Under the pieces are notes generated by a model. That model was not told where the DNA came from and did no database searches. It saw only the letters and a program-made list of their open reading frames with translations. Positions 9,927-20,569 of a stretch of DNA of 64,000 nt are shown one piece after another. The stretch covers positions 47,565,880-47,629,879 of the forward strand of contig CM042042.1 of the NCBI GenBank assembly GCA_023525975.1. Reading direction: 5' to 3'. Both the position numbers and the translations under genes were made by a program. This DNA is from Smallanthus sonchifolius (taxonomy: Eukaryota > Streptophyta > Magnoliopsida > Asterales > Asteraceae). Numbering within the stretch: the first letter of the stretch is position 1; each line of letters starts with the position of its first letter.

Positions 9927-12782
9927 TCAAGCAGCTGGTCCTTCAGTTGTCCTCGGTATAAAAGGTTTAACATGGAGAGATACAACCCGTTGGTAGGCCT
10001 TAGCATCAGCTTCATCTTCATCACTGTATGCCTGAATGTGATTCTGGAAAAGTATCTCCAGATCTTCAGGCTTAAATTTCAACAGCTCCATAGGGTCAAA
10101 GATAGTGATGTCTTCCTTGCCCTCACACTCTATTATTGCACTGCCAATGATTGGGTCATAGTACCACTTTCTGAAAGTCTGCAGTTGGACAGGTACAGAC
10201 TTTGTAATGGTGATGGTCTTGTGAGTTTGGACAGGCTTGTACCTCAAGAATACATATGTCTTATTGGTTTTAGGGTGAAACCTTGTCTTTGAGATTTTCT
10301 TTTGAGTTTTCCTAGGCTTCATACCCTTGAAATCATTATTGACTTGAGAATGCAGAAATTTCTCGAAGTCATAAGCCATCATAACCTTCCCAGGGTTTTG
10401 AAGTGGAAGCTTGGCTAAGTCCCTGAGGTCATAGAAAGGAAGTGTCTGGAAGTCAGTCATATTTTTGAAGTGCTGAACTCCCCCTCTATATCTTCTGATA
10501 ATAAAGAGCTTCCTTTCTGCATCATACTTCCAGCCAATTGGAGGCCTCTTTAGCTCCTGATGCTCAGCTATCCATTCGTATGTTGTAGGAGTTTCTTCCT
10601 GAATGATTTTCCTGAACCAAGATTTTCTTGAAGTTGGAGGTTCAGGTGCAACAGAAGGTAGATCTTGTGCTGGACTTGATTCAGAGACAGTAGTGGTTGG
10701 TTCAGGAGTGACTGTCTTGATAAGATTAACCTGAACATCTTCTTCGTCTTTTTCTTCATCAGACAAGGTTTGAATCTCCTCTCCTTCTTTTGTGAAGTAT
10801 CTGGTTCTCTCAGTCTCTTTTTCCTCGGTAGTCAGAATTTCTGGGTAAAGATCATTATACCCAAAGTTTTCAATTTCATCTAAGAGGGCATTCAGCTCGT
10901 CATCAGATGGGATGTCTTCTTCATCCAGAATTACGGTCTCTATCTCAGTAGAGGTCCCCTTCCCTTTCTTTCTTGCATCTCTTCTCTCACTTGCTGAGGG
11001 AAGGTCTAGTTCTGGTTCTTCAACCTTGACTTCAACTGCCTCCTTTGTCTTCTCAGCATGGCCAGTAAAGACAGTTAGAGCAGACTCTGGATTAGTGACA
11101 ATGGCAGGAGATGAGGGTTCAACCACAGATGTAGTCTCCCCCTGAGCTGTTGAAGTGGTTGGTTGTTGTTGTACAGGTTTTGTCATTAAGGCTTTGAGCT
11201 GTTCCACCGCTTCAGCTAAAGCCTTGAATTATTCTTTTTGCTGGGAGATAAGTCTCTGTTGTGTTTCAAGTTGGGTTTGTTGAATGTCAATCTGGGTATG
11301 TAGACCCCTAACTTCCAGCTTCAGGTCTTTAACCTCTTCCTGGACATCATGCAGATTAGATTTTAGGCCTTCAATTTCTTTATCCTTCTTTTGAATCTTA
11401 TCCTGCAGTTTCTTCACTTCAAGGCTTAAGTTTTTAACTCTAGGTATAGGAGAGGTTGATTCATGATGTGGTGATGTGGGAGGAGTATGAATGGGTGTTT
11501 GATGTGGAGATGGTTCTAGAGTTGGTTGTGGAGTAGTGAATAAAGAATCTGTCGAGGATGACAAATCTTCTAATCCAGTCTTGATTTTCTTTGCCCTAGG
11601 CTCCTCTTCTTCAAAGTCAGAACCTGACTCAACTTTCCTTTTGGAGGATGATGCTAGATGCTCTGTTCGTTCATCTGAATCAGACTTGTAGTAGTCAGAT
11701 CCATAGATTCCAGCATCCAGAGTCCCACTCGATTCTGCAACTTCCTCCTCAGCTTCATGTACACCAACTTCAACATTAACTGCTGGCTCTTCAATAATCT
11801 GAATTTGCTCGACAAAAGGAGCCTCTATCACAAGCTCAATGATGGGTTGATCTTCTTCTTGAACATTAGGAATGTTCATCTCAATCTCAACATCATCAGT
11901 AGGTTGATTACCTTGACCTTGTTCAACTTCCATCTCCTCTTCATCAGATGATACACCCTCTTCTTCTAGATCCGGGTCAATATCAGGAATGAATTCTTCT
12001 TCTTCTCCAAGGATATGACCAAACAGGGGAACATCAGCTATAGCCTTGTTGGTTCTCTTGTTTGTACTTCTCATATAGCTCAGAGTCTTGGCGATCATAT
12101 GGTCGAACACGAAGGTGTTCCCACCTTGTTGAAGCTCAGGATGTAGATTATTGATAATGATCTGTAAGAATCTTGGATATGCCAGAAATTTCTCCTTCAC
12201 GGCTCCTGTCAGGTTGTCCTTTAATTGTCTGAAGATGAAGCCAGAGAAATTGTAGTCTCTTCCCTTGACTAACCCCAAAATTGCTGAGCCCAATGTACTG
12301 TTTGCTGAGTCAAAACCTCCATTTCTGATTGATAGGCAGTGAATAAACACGTGCACTATGTATCTCCAGTGGCTTGGTAGGGAATTCTTGATTATCTGAC
12401 CATTTTTTAATTCTTCTGGATGACCCAATCTTCTGAAACATTCTTTAACATAAAAGATAGGAAACTCAATAGGTGCATTTGGATTGTCGTTGAACTGCAG
12501 CACCTCTCTAACAGTAGCTTCAGAGAATAAGACTTCTTGGCCAAGCACAGTTGCTCTGATGTGCTCCACATTCTCAACTGTGATGATCTCAGCAGTCTCC
12601 CAAAATTCCCTTATAGAAGTCTCAAATACTGACAGGTTGTTACTGATGGCAAAGCTGATGTTGGAGTTTGCCATGAAGTTTAAGACACGAACAAATTCTG
12701 CAGCTTTTGGATCATTGGCATTAAGAAACGCACAGACATTGTGTCTCTCTACGAATAAGAGATCCATACCTGTAAAATTCAT
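9927..12782 (-). pseudogene. Copia-linked accessory ORF, 952 codons, one in-frame stop
   Basis: It reads from ATG at 12782 to a stop at 9927-9929, open except for one TAA at 11229-11231 in the same frame. The frame extends a little upstream to 12830 without ATG. A possible splice acceptor (TTTTACAG) lies just before the second Met. Residues about 1-260 form a globular domain (SIREFWETAEI, LFSEATVREVLQFNDNPNAP, SHWRYIVHVFIHCLS, KFLAYPRFLQIIINNL). I recognise this pattern from ORFs found 3' of pol in Asteraceae Copia elements, sometimes auto-annotated as synaptobrevin/longin-like. An acidic Ser/Pro-rich linker follows, then a coiled coil just before the TAA, then a second acidic region and a C-terminal domain (PPIGWKYDAERKLFIIRRY). 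It lies between pol and the 3' LTR, the env-like position of SIRE elements. No signal peptide or membrane segment is seen, so an envelope role is not supported. Confidence 0.72.
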
Positions 12783-12864
12783 CAGTTGTGCATAATAAGT
12801 GAAGTTTCTAAATATACTTAATCGAAACAAGATGTACCAACACTTAGAAAAAAATTGAAAACCT

Positions 12865-13135
12865 TACTGTCGAAACAACTAGTTTCGATTGAGATGAACT
12901 TGGTTAATTTAACAGACAACTTTATTGAAACAAGTAGTTTCGATAGAGGCAATAAGCTTTGATCACACTTAGAGAATTTATGTAATCAACACTGTCGAAA
13001 CAACTAGTTTCGATGGAGATGAACTTATCGAAACTAAGATATTAGGGCAAGTTTGGGTGTCGAAACTAGTAGTTTCGATGAAAAACCTTTTGAGAAATTT
13101 TGAAAGTGTTGAATCCCTTTGTCGAAACTACTTGG
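12865..13135. repeat. Second cluster of TCGAAACTAGTAGTTTCGA palindromes
   Basis: Complete or near-complete copies occur at about 12870-12890, 12926-12942, 12994-13010, 13061-13079 and 13122-13140, with half-sites between them. They sit just upstream of the accessory ORF on its coding strand, in the spacer between pol and that ORF. Confidence 0.72.
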
Positions 13136-13626
13136 TTTTGACACCCATATCCCTTTTGATTCACGATACTTAGACTAATATAGACAATTTAAAGAAGGGT
13201 TTAGAGTGGCCTGTTAGTGACGGAACTTCATCTTACCGAATGTGAGACTGTTATCTGCAAGAGTACACATTAATCGTGAGTTCAAAGATGATTGACATGT
13301 TTGTAAACGCGGATAAGCACAAAAAAACAAACGACTATTATTATGAAGATTTAGTCGAACATATTTTGAATTTTGAAACCCTAGGTCTGCATATTTTCAA
13401 AAATCATCCGGATGAAGTAGTGAGACGATACCTGATGATGGAGACGATGGTGACGACGGGGGAAATCAGGTGATTAATGCTGATATCTTGCAACTCAGAC
13501 TGATGGCTTGAGAGATTTTGCGAATGACAGAGAGGGTTTGAAAAAGACGAGTCAAAATCAGTATGAAGGGAGGGATTGATTATGAAGGCTTTTAATTTTC
13601 GTAAGACAAAAGACAAAAATGCCCCT

Positions 13627-13795
13627 GTCGAAAAAACTAGTTTCGATAGGGCAAACTAGTTTCGATATGAACAACTAGTTTCGATAGTTCAAAGTAGTTT
13701 CGATATGCACAGAGTAGTTTCGATATGTCAAAGTAGTTTCGATATGCACAAAGTAGTTTCGATATGTACAACTAGTTTCGATAGTTCAAATAACA
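13627..13795. repeat. Tandem array of AGTTTCGAT half-sites
   Basis: Nine AGTTTCGAT repeats occur at a spacing of about 18-22 bp. The linkers are short and variable (ATGCACA, ATGTCAA, AGTTCAA, ATGAACA). This is a minisatellite made from one arm of the palindrome seen at 9611-9749 and 12865-13135. Confidence 0.8.
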
Positions 13796-14893
13796 AAAAT
13801 AAGACTAACATATATACTGTTAAAACAGACTTACTATAGAAATGAAATTATACACAAGATATTTACACTTATCTTCTTGAAAAAGATCCAACATGAGATC
13901 AGATCTGGTCAGTCTCTTGAAACACTTCCTTTTGCAATTAACTACTGTGAGTCCCTGAAGATAGCTGATATTTGTGCAAAGTAAACCCGAACATTTGTTT
14001 GTACTAAGATTTCATGTGATTAAAATGTACCATTTAGGCAATATACAAGGTGTACCCCACATATTAAAATAAAATGATTTTGAAAACCTAACAATCCTCA
14101 AGAAGTACCCATCTTCATCCTATCATCTCTTTCTGATTAACCAAGGTACCGTCTTAGTAATGTCAAAGTATCACCAAAATAAAATAAGATATCCAAGTGG
14201 ATTTAGAAATTAAAATAAAATATATCCAAGTAGATATTAAAAAGGTACGAGCATTCTAGATCTTTGCGTAAGCAAAACAGAAGAAGTCGTAAAATTATCC
14301 AAGCGGATAGAAAAATGTTGAACACCCGAGATCTTTGTGTAAGCAAAACAGACGGGGTCAAATCATCCAAGTGGATGGGAAAAGGATGAGCACCCAAGAT
14401 CTTTGCGTAAGCAAAACATACGGGGTCATCGGTGGTAAATATCGTTATATTGACGGTCACTTGGCGTATGAATAGGAATCCAATACGTAAGCATGTATCT
14501 GATTGAATTGGTTTTCTTAGATATAAAAATGGGTTAGATGTTTCAATAATGGGTTCAAACACACAAGTATGAGATATATATATTAGGTTTTCACACTACT
14601 TACAAGTTTTAACCATATGTCGGGCCTACCAGCTATACCTCAGTAAACACCATCGCTTTTGGTCTATTCCATGTCCAAGAGATGAGATCAGACACTATCA
14701 TTTCTCAAATGTCAGATTCAATTTTTCCTGCAACTCAAAACCACTTGTAAGATTATATATACAACAATTCTTTTCAATATTATATTTCTCCCCCAAAAGA
14801 TTTGCGTAGAAACTATACATAAAAAAAAAATCTTTTTGGATCTTTCTTTGACAATTAAACAGAATTTAGAAAAGATAATACTATTCACACAAT
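13796..14893. repeat. Spacer between Copia pol and accessory ORF with 75-bp tandem repeats
   Basis: At about 14215-14430, three imperfect units of about 75 bp share AGATCTTTGCGTAAGCAAAAC and ATCCAAGTGGAT. The rest is non-coding AT-rich DNA, as expected for the long spacer of SIRE-like elements. Confidence 0.65.
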
Positions 14894-15055
14894 TTACTGA
14901 AAGTTTATCATTCCAAGCATCTCCACCAGTTGGGCAAATCTGGTAGAGTCAAAAGCCTTTGTGAAGATGTCTGCTGTTTGCTTGTCGGTTTTGACTTCAA
15001 CAATTTGAATATGCTTCTTTTCAACACAGTCACGGATAAAATGATGTTTAATTTC
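14894..15055 (-). pseudogene. C-terminal end of Copia RNase H (truncated pol)
   Basis: The minus strand reads HHFIRDCVEKKHIQIVEVKT, then DKQTADIFTKAFDSTRFAQL and VEMLGMINFQ with a stop at 14894-14896. This is the conserved C-terminus of Copia pol (RNase H). It ends abruptly near 15055, where unrelated C-rich DNA begins. Only about 53 residues remain, so integrase, RT and most of RNase H have been deleted. Confidence 0.85.
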
Positions 15056-15057
15056 CC

Positions 15058-15522
15058 CCACCATTGTAACCCACCACCGTCTCCTTCATCTCCGGCACCA
15101 CCCCCACCACCGTCCGCTAGCCGCCACCTTCTCTAACCACCCCTATTTCCCCTTCTCCTTCTCACTTAAACCTCCGCCACAGCACCCTGCTGCCATCATT
15201 TCAGCCATTTAAGGCCCTTCTTCTCCAAACCTTCACTACATTTTTTTTCCGGATAAGCACTCGTTTTTCCGGGAATCCCCATTCTAATGACCAAACTCAA
15301 AATCGGGCTCACCTTTATTCGTCTCCACCACCCTCCGTCACCAAAACCACCTAATTCCGAAAAACTAGAACCACCTAGCGACCCTGCAACAACTCCAGCT
15401 AAAGTCTTAATGGGAAAGAAAGGTATGACCGGTTGCGGTGGTAGCAAGTGGAGCTGATAATGGGTTACGATTTGGGCTAGATGAAGGTGGTGGACGACAG
15501 CCCTCAGCAAATCCCTGATTCC

Positions 15523-15525
<3 letters not shown>
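15058..15525. other. GC-rich non-coding insert of unknown origin
   Basis: This C- and CCACC-rich stretch contrasts sharply with its AT-rich surroundings. It lies between the Copia breakpoint and a (TA)n tract at 15526-15563. The 104-codon minus-strand ORF at 15196-15510 shows no known domain. It could be a captured fragment of a host gene or an LTR leader; I cannot decide. Confidence 0.4.

Positions 15526-15563
<38 letters not shown>
15526..15563. repeat. (TA)n microsatellite
   Basis: An uninterrupted TA run of roughly 19 units at the inner edge of the right Mutator-like TIR. Confidence 0.9.
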
Positions 15564-15567
<4 letters not shown>

Positions 15568-15864
15568 TATTATATATGTTTAATAATTATTTTTATTAAA
15601 GGGCATTTTGGTCATTTAACATAAACTTAACAGAAAAACTAACGGAAGTTAATCTTAATACACAATACTCTTACAAAATTGAAAACATAATACCCATACT
15701 TGCAACTTGAAACCCTTAGTACCCATATCTGTTTCTTTTCACAAACCATAGGGACTAACCGTGTAATTAACTCTTTTAATTTTGTACCAAAAGTGCAACA
15801 TATGTGACATGAGGGACCATTTTTGGGCAAACTAAAAATCTCATAATCTGGATAAAACAAAGAA

Positions 15865-16080
15865 TTAATTACACGGATGACCCATGTGGTTTACACAAAT
15901 TTCACTTATGGCCCATAGGAATAGGAAACTACAAATTTGGACTAATAGTTTGCATGATTGTAACAGATATGGCCCTTGAGTTGGATGAGAATTAACTTTT
16001 TGTTAAATATTTAAAAAAATGATCAAAATAACCCTCCGTTAAATAAAACAAAAAACTCAAATGTGGGCCCTCAAACCCCA
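15865..16080. repeat. Orphan Mutator-like terminal sequence
   Basis: TTAATTACACGGATGACC followed by CATGTGGTTTACAC resembles the TIR starts at 9051 and 44376 but is not a copy of them. No inverted partner is seen in the window. Confidence 0.45.
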
Positions 16081-16199
16081 CCCACTTCATCATCTTAAAT
16101 AAAACAAAAAACTCAAAGTTGGATGAGAATTAAGTTTGAAATTTAATTATGTAACTTTTGTTTTTAACTAAATAGTAATGTAAGTCAAATTATATTAAA

Positions 16200-16394
16200 T
16201 TAAATATAAATTAATGTATTAAAACCGTGTAATATATATGTTTTCAAAGATATAAACTTTTTATTACCGAGTCTATAACATTACATTTTATCAACTCGTG
16301 TAACACACAAGTTTTTTAAAATACAATTTTTTTATTACTAAGTATATAATATTACATTTTATCAAACCGTGTAATACACGGGATATTAACCTAG
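16200..16394 (+). mobile_element. 3' fragment of the short Helitron family
   Basis: It ends with hairpin CCGTGTAATACACGG, a short spacer and CTAG at 16391-16394, followed by T. The upstream part contains two older degenerate copies of the same hairpin. No TC-type 5' end is found. Confidence 0.6.
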
Positions 16395-16632
16395 TATCAT
16401 AATAAACTCAAATAAGCGTTTACTCCACACATCCTTACTTATTTGATATTTATAATGATACATATTGATCACCACAAGTTAATCCAATTACAATAAAATA
16501 TCCAACAAAACACACCTTTGGTAAGCTTTTGTGAATCAAGTTCTTCAATTTTAGGCTCATAGGCAAAGTATGGGAACCACTCGAATTTCTAGAAATTGTT
16601 GGTTGTTATAACATCATCACTAATGATGGTTA

Positions 16633-16934
16633 GAGCATTCCCATCAGCTTCTTTACTCTCATCTTTATAATTACACTAAAAATCACTACATTTTCTCTAT
16701 GATTTTTAATTAAGTAATACTTTTTTATACCTTTATCATTACATTTTCTCCATTCTCCACTCATAACCACTTTAAAAAAATATTAAAAAATTTATGTAGG
16801 TGAACAATTTTTTTAACAAATATACAAAAAAATTATACTTTTTATTTCTCATCCACTCACAACCACTTTAAATCATTCCATAAAATATACAAAACCCACT
16901 TACAACACATATACAGAAGCTGCTGTGAATACTC
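16633..16934. mobile_element. Tourist/Harbinger-type MITE
   Basis: The ends are GAGCATTCCCATCAGC and, at the right in reverse complement, GAGTATTCACAGCAGC. The TSD is TTA (16630-16632 and 16935-16937). It is 302 bp, AT-rich, non-coding, and related to 3086-3341. Confidence 0.8.
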
Positions 16935-16937
16935 TTA

Positions 16938-18987
16938 GAAACAATTAGAATTCATTAAATCCAATTGTAATATGAAATCATGAAGTTAGCAAAAATTTGG
17001 TTTTTAGTGAAATTTAACCCTATCGCTGATTTATGGAAATTGGGAATTACTGAAACGCTCTAAACCGGGTAGTCTCATAGTTGACACAAAACATATAAAC
17101 ATAGTTCTTAAATTGGAATCAGAATATCTATTACAACGGAAGTCTTTTTCAAATGTCAGTCTTCAGAGTTGAGTAGCTCGTCTGTCCATGCTATCCACGC
17201 TCTCACATCTCCTTTAATATATCATTCTCTAACATGATGTGCATAATAAAAGTCAATTATAATAAGTGAGTGATATCTTTGTTTTGTTAACTGTAAGCTT
17301 TGTTTGTCATTACTATAGCTTAATTTTAAAAATAGAATAAGCTTTTTCTCTGTTAAGTTCTAACAAAACATTCTCTGTACTTTAAAACTCTATAAAATTT
17401 TCACAATTATTGAAATCTTTCATTACTATCATTTATTAAAACTCTGTTTAGGAAAACCAATTAAGGTGTTCCACTCTGTCTCTACCATGCTTTCTATCAC
17501 TGTACAAACAACAAGTGAACATGCACCTGCGTTAAAACTATCATAACACATTTTGAACCATTGTCTAAGGACAAGGTTCCTATGTTGCTTACAAAAGGTA
17601 AGACTTCTTTGTTTGCTTGCACAAGGCAAGACTCCTATGTTGCTTGTACAAGGCATGACTTCTCTGTTCTACTATGCACTTGTTTAACAAAAAACAAGAC
17701 TTCTTTGTGCTTGCAAGGCTTTCTACTCTGTTCTAATATGCAATTACTTTAACTATCACATAACAAATTCACCTAACACATAATGCAGACAAATAATACA
17801 TATTATCACATAAGCACATACATTTTTCACTGTCAACTAGTACCGAGGTACTGGTATATCTCTGTCATTCATTACTTTATTTAATGTATTTAGTTTAAAG
17901 ACTGGGTGTTTACTATGTCTCTACTACTTTCTCTGTCTGTCATTCGTTTCAAACATTAATTTAAAGAAAATTTGTTTACCCTATCTATGTTCTTTTTTTT
18001 ATAGAAAGCAATTTTTTTTATAAAATATAACTTTGTCTTTCAAAATCTCTATCTAAGTATGCACATCAGCCCAAGAACATTTGAAAATGGGTAATAGAAA
18101 TCACTGGTTCTAGACGGAGTGCTAAGGGATCTGTAGGAATTTAACAAGTGAAATCTATCAATTAACTAGTGTCGCTAGCCAGGCACTTTGTGTTATCGGT
18201 GACAATGTCGCTCCTTAGTTTCGTCAGACGTCAATGGCGACACTCTCAGTGTCGCTCATATAGTGTCGCCAAATAGTGGCGACACTCCTTAGCGTCACAA
18301 AGGAACTAAACGTGATGGCTGACCTTGGGATTACCACATCATCGTCCCCAATTAGTGTCGTCGTATGTTGGTGGCGACACTATTAGGTGGTTATGGGTGT
18401 TGGGTTCTCCTCTGGAGACGGCAACCCAGATTGCCGAATAGATCGGTGGTGTTATGGTGGTACGATGGCGAACATGAGATTGTCTCTCTCGTTTCTTATG
18501 TTGTTCGTCTTATCTTGCTAGTTCATTGTCGATCTATTGTTTATCTTTAGGGTCTGTTCTTGTTGTTTGATTCGCATATAAACTCGGTATTTATTTTGAC
18601 AGGCATGAAATCCACGAAGAAGAAGACATCGCAAGGAGAAGACACGAACAAATAACTTGTTTGTTTATTTATGAGTTCACTAGAGAAGTCACAAACAAAG
18701 ATTAAATTGATTATAAGTTCACCGTAAAAGACAAAAACAAAGAATGAGTTCACCGGTGATAGCCTCCAGCGATTAGGCTGTCACGTCTGTCATTTTTTTT
18801 GAATTGGCTTTAATCTTTTAGAGCGGTTTTACGAACTGCTTATATTTTTTGGAGTGGTCCAACACTGCTTTATAAAATCAAATTCATGACCGCCTCTAAA
18901 TATGAATTTTGTATTAATGAAAAAAAAAACAGTACGACAAAAGGTGTGTGGTGATACTATTAATCACATTCACTTTTTAATAAGATA
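16938..18987. other. Gene-free stretch with short degenerate tandem repeats
   Basis: At about 17565-17725, CAAGGCAAGACTTCT-like units of about 40 bp repeat imperfectly. At 18170-18390 a cluster of GTGTCGCYA/TRGCGACAC motifs occurs in both orientations. No ORF shows a recognisable domain. Confidence 0.4.
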
Positions 18988-19412
18988 CTAGTTTAGATCC
19001 CGTGTCTATACACGGGGTGAAAAATATCAATATATAAATTTTTTAAATGTTTATGTATATATTTTACAGGTGTAAAATAATATTACATATGCTAAGAATA
19101 AAAACAAACTCAAAATACGTAAAAAACTAATATATAAGTGAGTTTAAAAAATACATTAATTACTATTTAATTTGACTTTTATTTACTATTTGATTGAAAT
19201 AAAAGTTACATAATAAAATTTTAAAGTTTTTTATAATAGGGGATAATTTAAAATAAATGTGTTTTATTAATATAATTATTTTTTTTAAAATATATACTAT
19301 TATTAAAATATAGAAGTGAATTAAATAAGAGAGATGCGGAAAAAAAATGATGATAATTAATATGGAGGCGACACGTGGCACTAAAAAACCTTTATTTATT
19401 ATATAGTATAGA
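18988..19412 (-). mobile_element. Complete short Helitron (425 bp)
   Basis: On the minus strand it starts TCTATACTATATAATAAATA at 19412 after A. It ends with hairpin CCCGTGTATAGACACGGG, a short spacer and CTAG at 18991-18988 before T. It is non-coding. The ACGTGTCGC stretch near the 5' end is shared with other copies. Confidence 0.8.
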
Positions 19413-19458
19413 TATGATATCAACTTATCCATAAAAAGTTAATATGCTAAATATGTTT

Positions 19459-19656
19459 TTTTAACGGCAACACTAGATATTATATGATAATTGGGTTTCC
19501 CCGGGGCAACACCTAGAACATATTGGGCAGCCCATCACAGAAGGAACCCCCAACTGGGTAAACCCCCTCACCCTTTTTTGTTGTTGCTAAGATTCGAACC
19601 CAAGACCTCCACTATGGGAAATCTTGGGGCTACCATTGCACCAAATGGCCAAAGGT
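19459..19656 (-). mobile_element. tRNA-derived SINE with 14-bp TSD
   Basis: The minus strand carries an A box-like TGGTGCAATGG (19643-19633) and a B box GGTTCGAATCT (19600-19590). The tail lies at the low-coordinate end. A perfect 14-bp direct repeat TGCTAAATATGTTT flanks it (19445-19458 and 19657-19670), the long TSD expected from L1-type target-primed insertion. It is not a tRNA gene: no cloverleaf is formed. Confidence 0.85.
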
Positions 19657-19670
19657 TGCTAAATATGTTT

Positions 19671-20152
19671 CAAAACTATATATCAAATTAAAGCAATAGT
19701 TTATATTTTTTGTAAACTCTATAAAATGATATAAAAGGTTTGTAAGTATATAAATATATTTATTTGTATATTTATTTGAGTCCTTGCAAAAGGTATTAGC
19801 AAGTAGCAACCCCTAAACCGATGGAAATTGAAAGCAAAATAAAAAAAAAATTAAAATGGCAAAATAAGAAAACATGATGTATATTCATGTTTTACCGGTA
19901 TACAACGCAAACTTTATATTAGTATCTATTTAATACGACATAATTTAGCAATTATATGATCATAAGACTGTCAAAACATGCCATACATTTGGGAAAACAT
20001 TAAAATATTTTAATTTACAGAATATTTTTCCAAGGGTGACACCACCACTTGAGAAAAATACAAAAAGTTCGAAGAATTACAATGATCTTTTTCAAAAAAA
20101 CATCATACAAAGAATATGTTCTTGGTCGATCTGGTCGGGTTGAATGGTAATT
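19671..20152. other. Downstream flank of the SAUR gene, duplicated at 63030-64000
   Basis: Much of 19775-20010 recurs, diverged, at 63030-63240 plus 63964-64000. Shared stretches include GACAAAACATGCCATACATT-like sequence and TATACAACGCAA. No coding content. Confidence 0.55.
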
Positions 20153-20446
20153 TCATCCCATGACGGATAAAAGAGACATGAAATCTTGTTCGTGACAAGG
20201 AATGGTTAACCCCATTTCATGGTTGAACCCAAACTCTTCCTCGGCTCGTTGTAGCAAGCTTTGGAAGCCTTTGTGATGTAGCCATGAAATGGGTACAACG
20301 TATCTACTTCTTGTTTCTCCGATGTAGACCACAAAGTGTCCTTTAGGGACGTCTGTTGGGTAGCCACTGTCATCTCTAAATTTTGAGCATTTCTTGAGGG
20401 CTATTGCATGTGTTTGTTTGTTTTGTGATTTCCTAATTAGACCCAT
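20153..20446 (-). CDS. SAUR-family auxin-responsive protein
   Basis: A single-exon ORF of 97 aa starting at ATG 20446, the usual length and intronless form of SAUR genes. The SAUR domain spans about residues 30-95: VPKGHFVVYIGETRSRYVVP, then ISWLHHKGFQSLLQRAEEEF and a GLTIPC motif. In this family such small proteins promote cell expansion, commonly by inhibiting PP2C-D phosphatases and so activating plasma-membrane H+-ATPases. The N-terminal region (MGLIRKSQNKQ) is basic and variable, with no signal peptide. Its downstream flank is duplicated near the right edge of the window, suggesting a clustered family, which is usual for SAURs. No lesions are visible. The family is certain; the subgroup is not. 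Confidence 0.93.
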   Translation of the reverse strand: MGLIRKSQNKQTHAIALKKCSKFRDDSGYPTDVPKGHFVVYIGETRSRYVVPISWLHHKGFQSLLQRAEEEFGFNHEMGLTIPCHEQDFMSLLSVMG

Positions 20447-20557
20447 TTTGGATTTCTTATGGGGGTGGAGGTGGCGGCGGCGGTGGTGATTAGGTGAAGG
20501 AGAGGTGGTGGTAGTGGTAGTGATGATGATGATGATGATGATTAGATGAAATGAGGG

Positions 20558-20564
20558 TTTTATA
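20558..20564 (-). promoter_or_regulatory. Probable TATA box of the SAUR gene
   Basis: Minus-strand CTATAAAAC lies about 112 bp upstream of the ATG. A (GAT)n microsatellite at about 20521-20541 would lie in the 5' leader, followed by a GGCGGC-rich stretch up to about 20460. Confidence 0.6.
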
Positions 20565-20569
20565 GTGAG

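Larger units (their letters stand above)
9051..15787. mobile_element. Mutator-like TIR pair enclosing a Copia fragment
   Basis: About 180 bp at 9051-9240 recurs inverted at about 15600-15787. Both copies contain TTAATTACAC followed by GTTAGTCCCTATGGTTTG. The 9-bp direct repeat CAAAAGTGC lies immediately outside on both sides (9042-9050 and 15788-15796), as expected for a Mutator TSD. No transposase is encoded inside. The interior is a 5'-truncated Copia element plus a GC-rich non-coding piece. Either a Copia element landed in a MULE and was trimmed, or the MULE carries captured DNA. Confidence 0.65.

Noticed and set aside
9324..12782. Endogenous pararetrovirus or true env gene
   Set aside because: The flanking sequence is Copia RNase H, PPT and LTR. 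The ORF has no signal peptide or membrane helix and no viral motif.
9927..12830. Two independent genes at 9927-11207 and 11229-12830
   Set aside because: Both are in one frame, separated by a single TAA and a few sense codons. The coiled coil reads straight through.
13627..13795. CRISPR-like array
   Set aside because: Half-site repeats of 9-12 bp with 7-10 bp linkers in a plant retrotransposon. Too short, and no cas genes.
15196..15510. 104-codon minus-strand ORF
   Set aside because: Low-complexity GC-rich origin, no domain, and no promoter or splice support.
19590..19643. tRNA gene
   Set aside because: A and B boxes are present but no cloverleaf forms. Long TSDs and a tail show it is a SINE.
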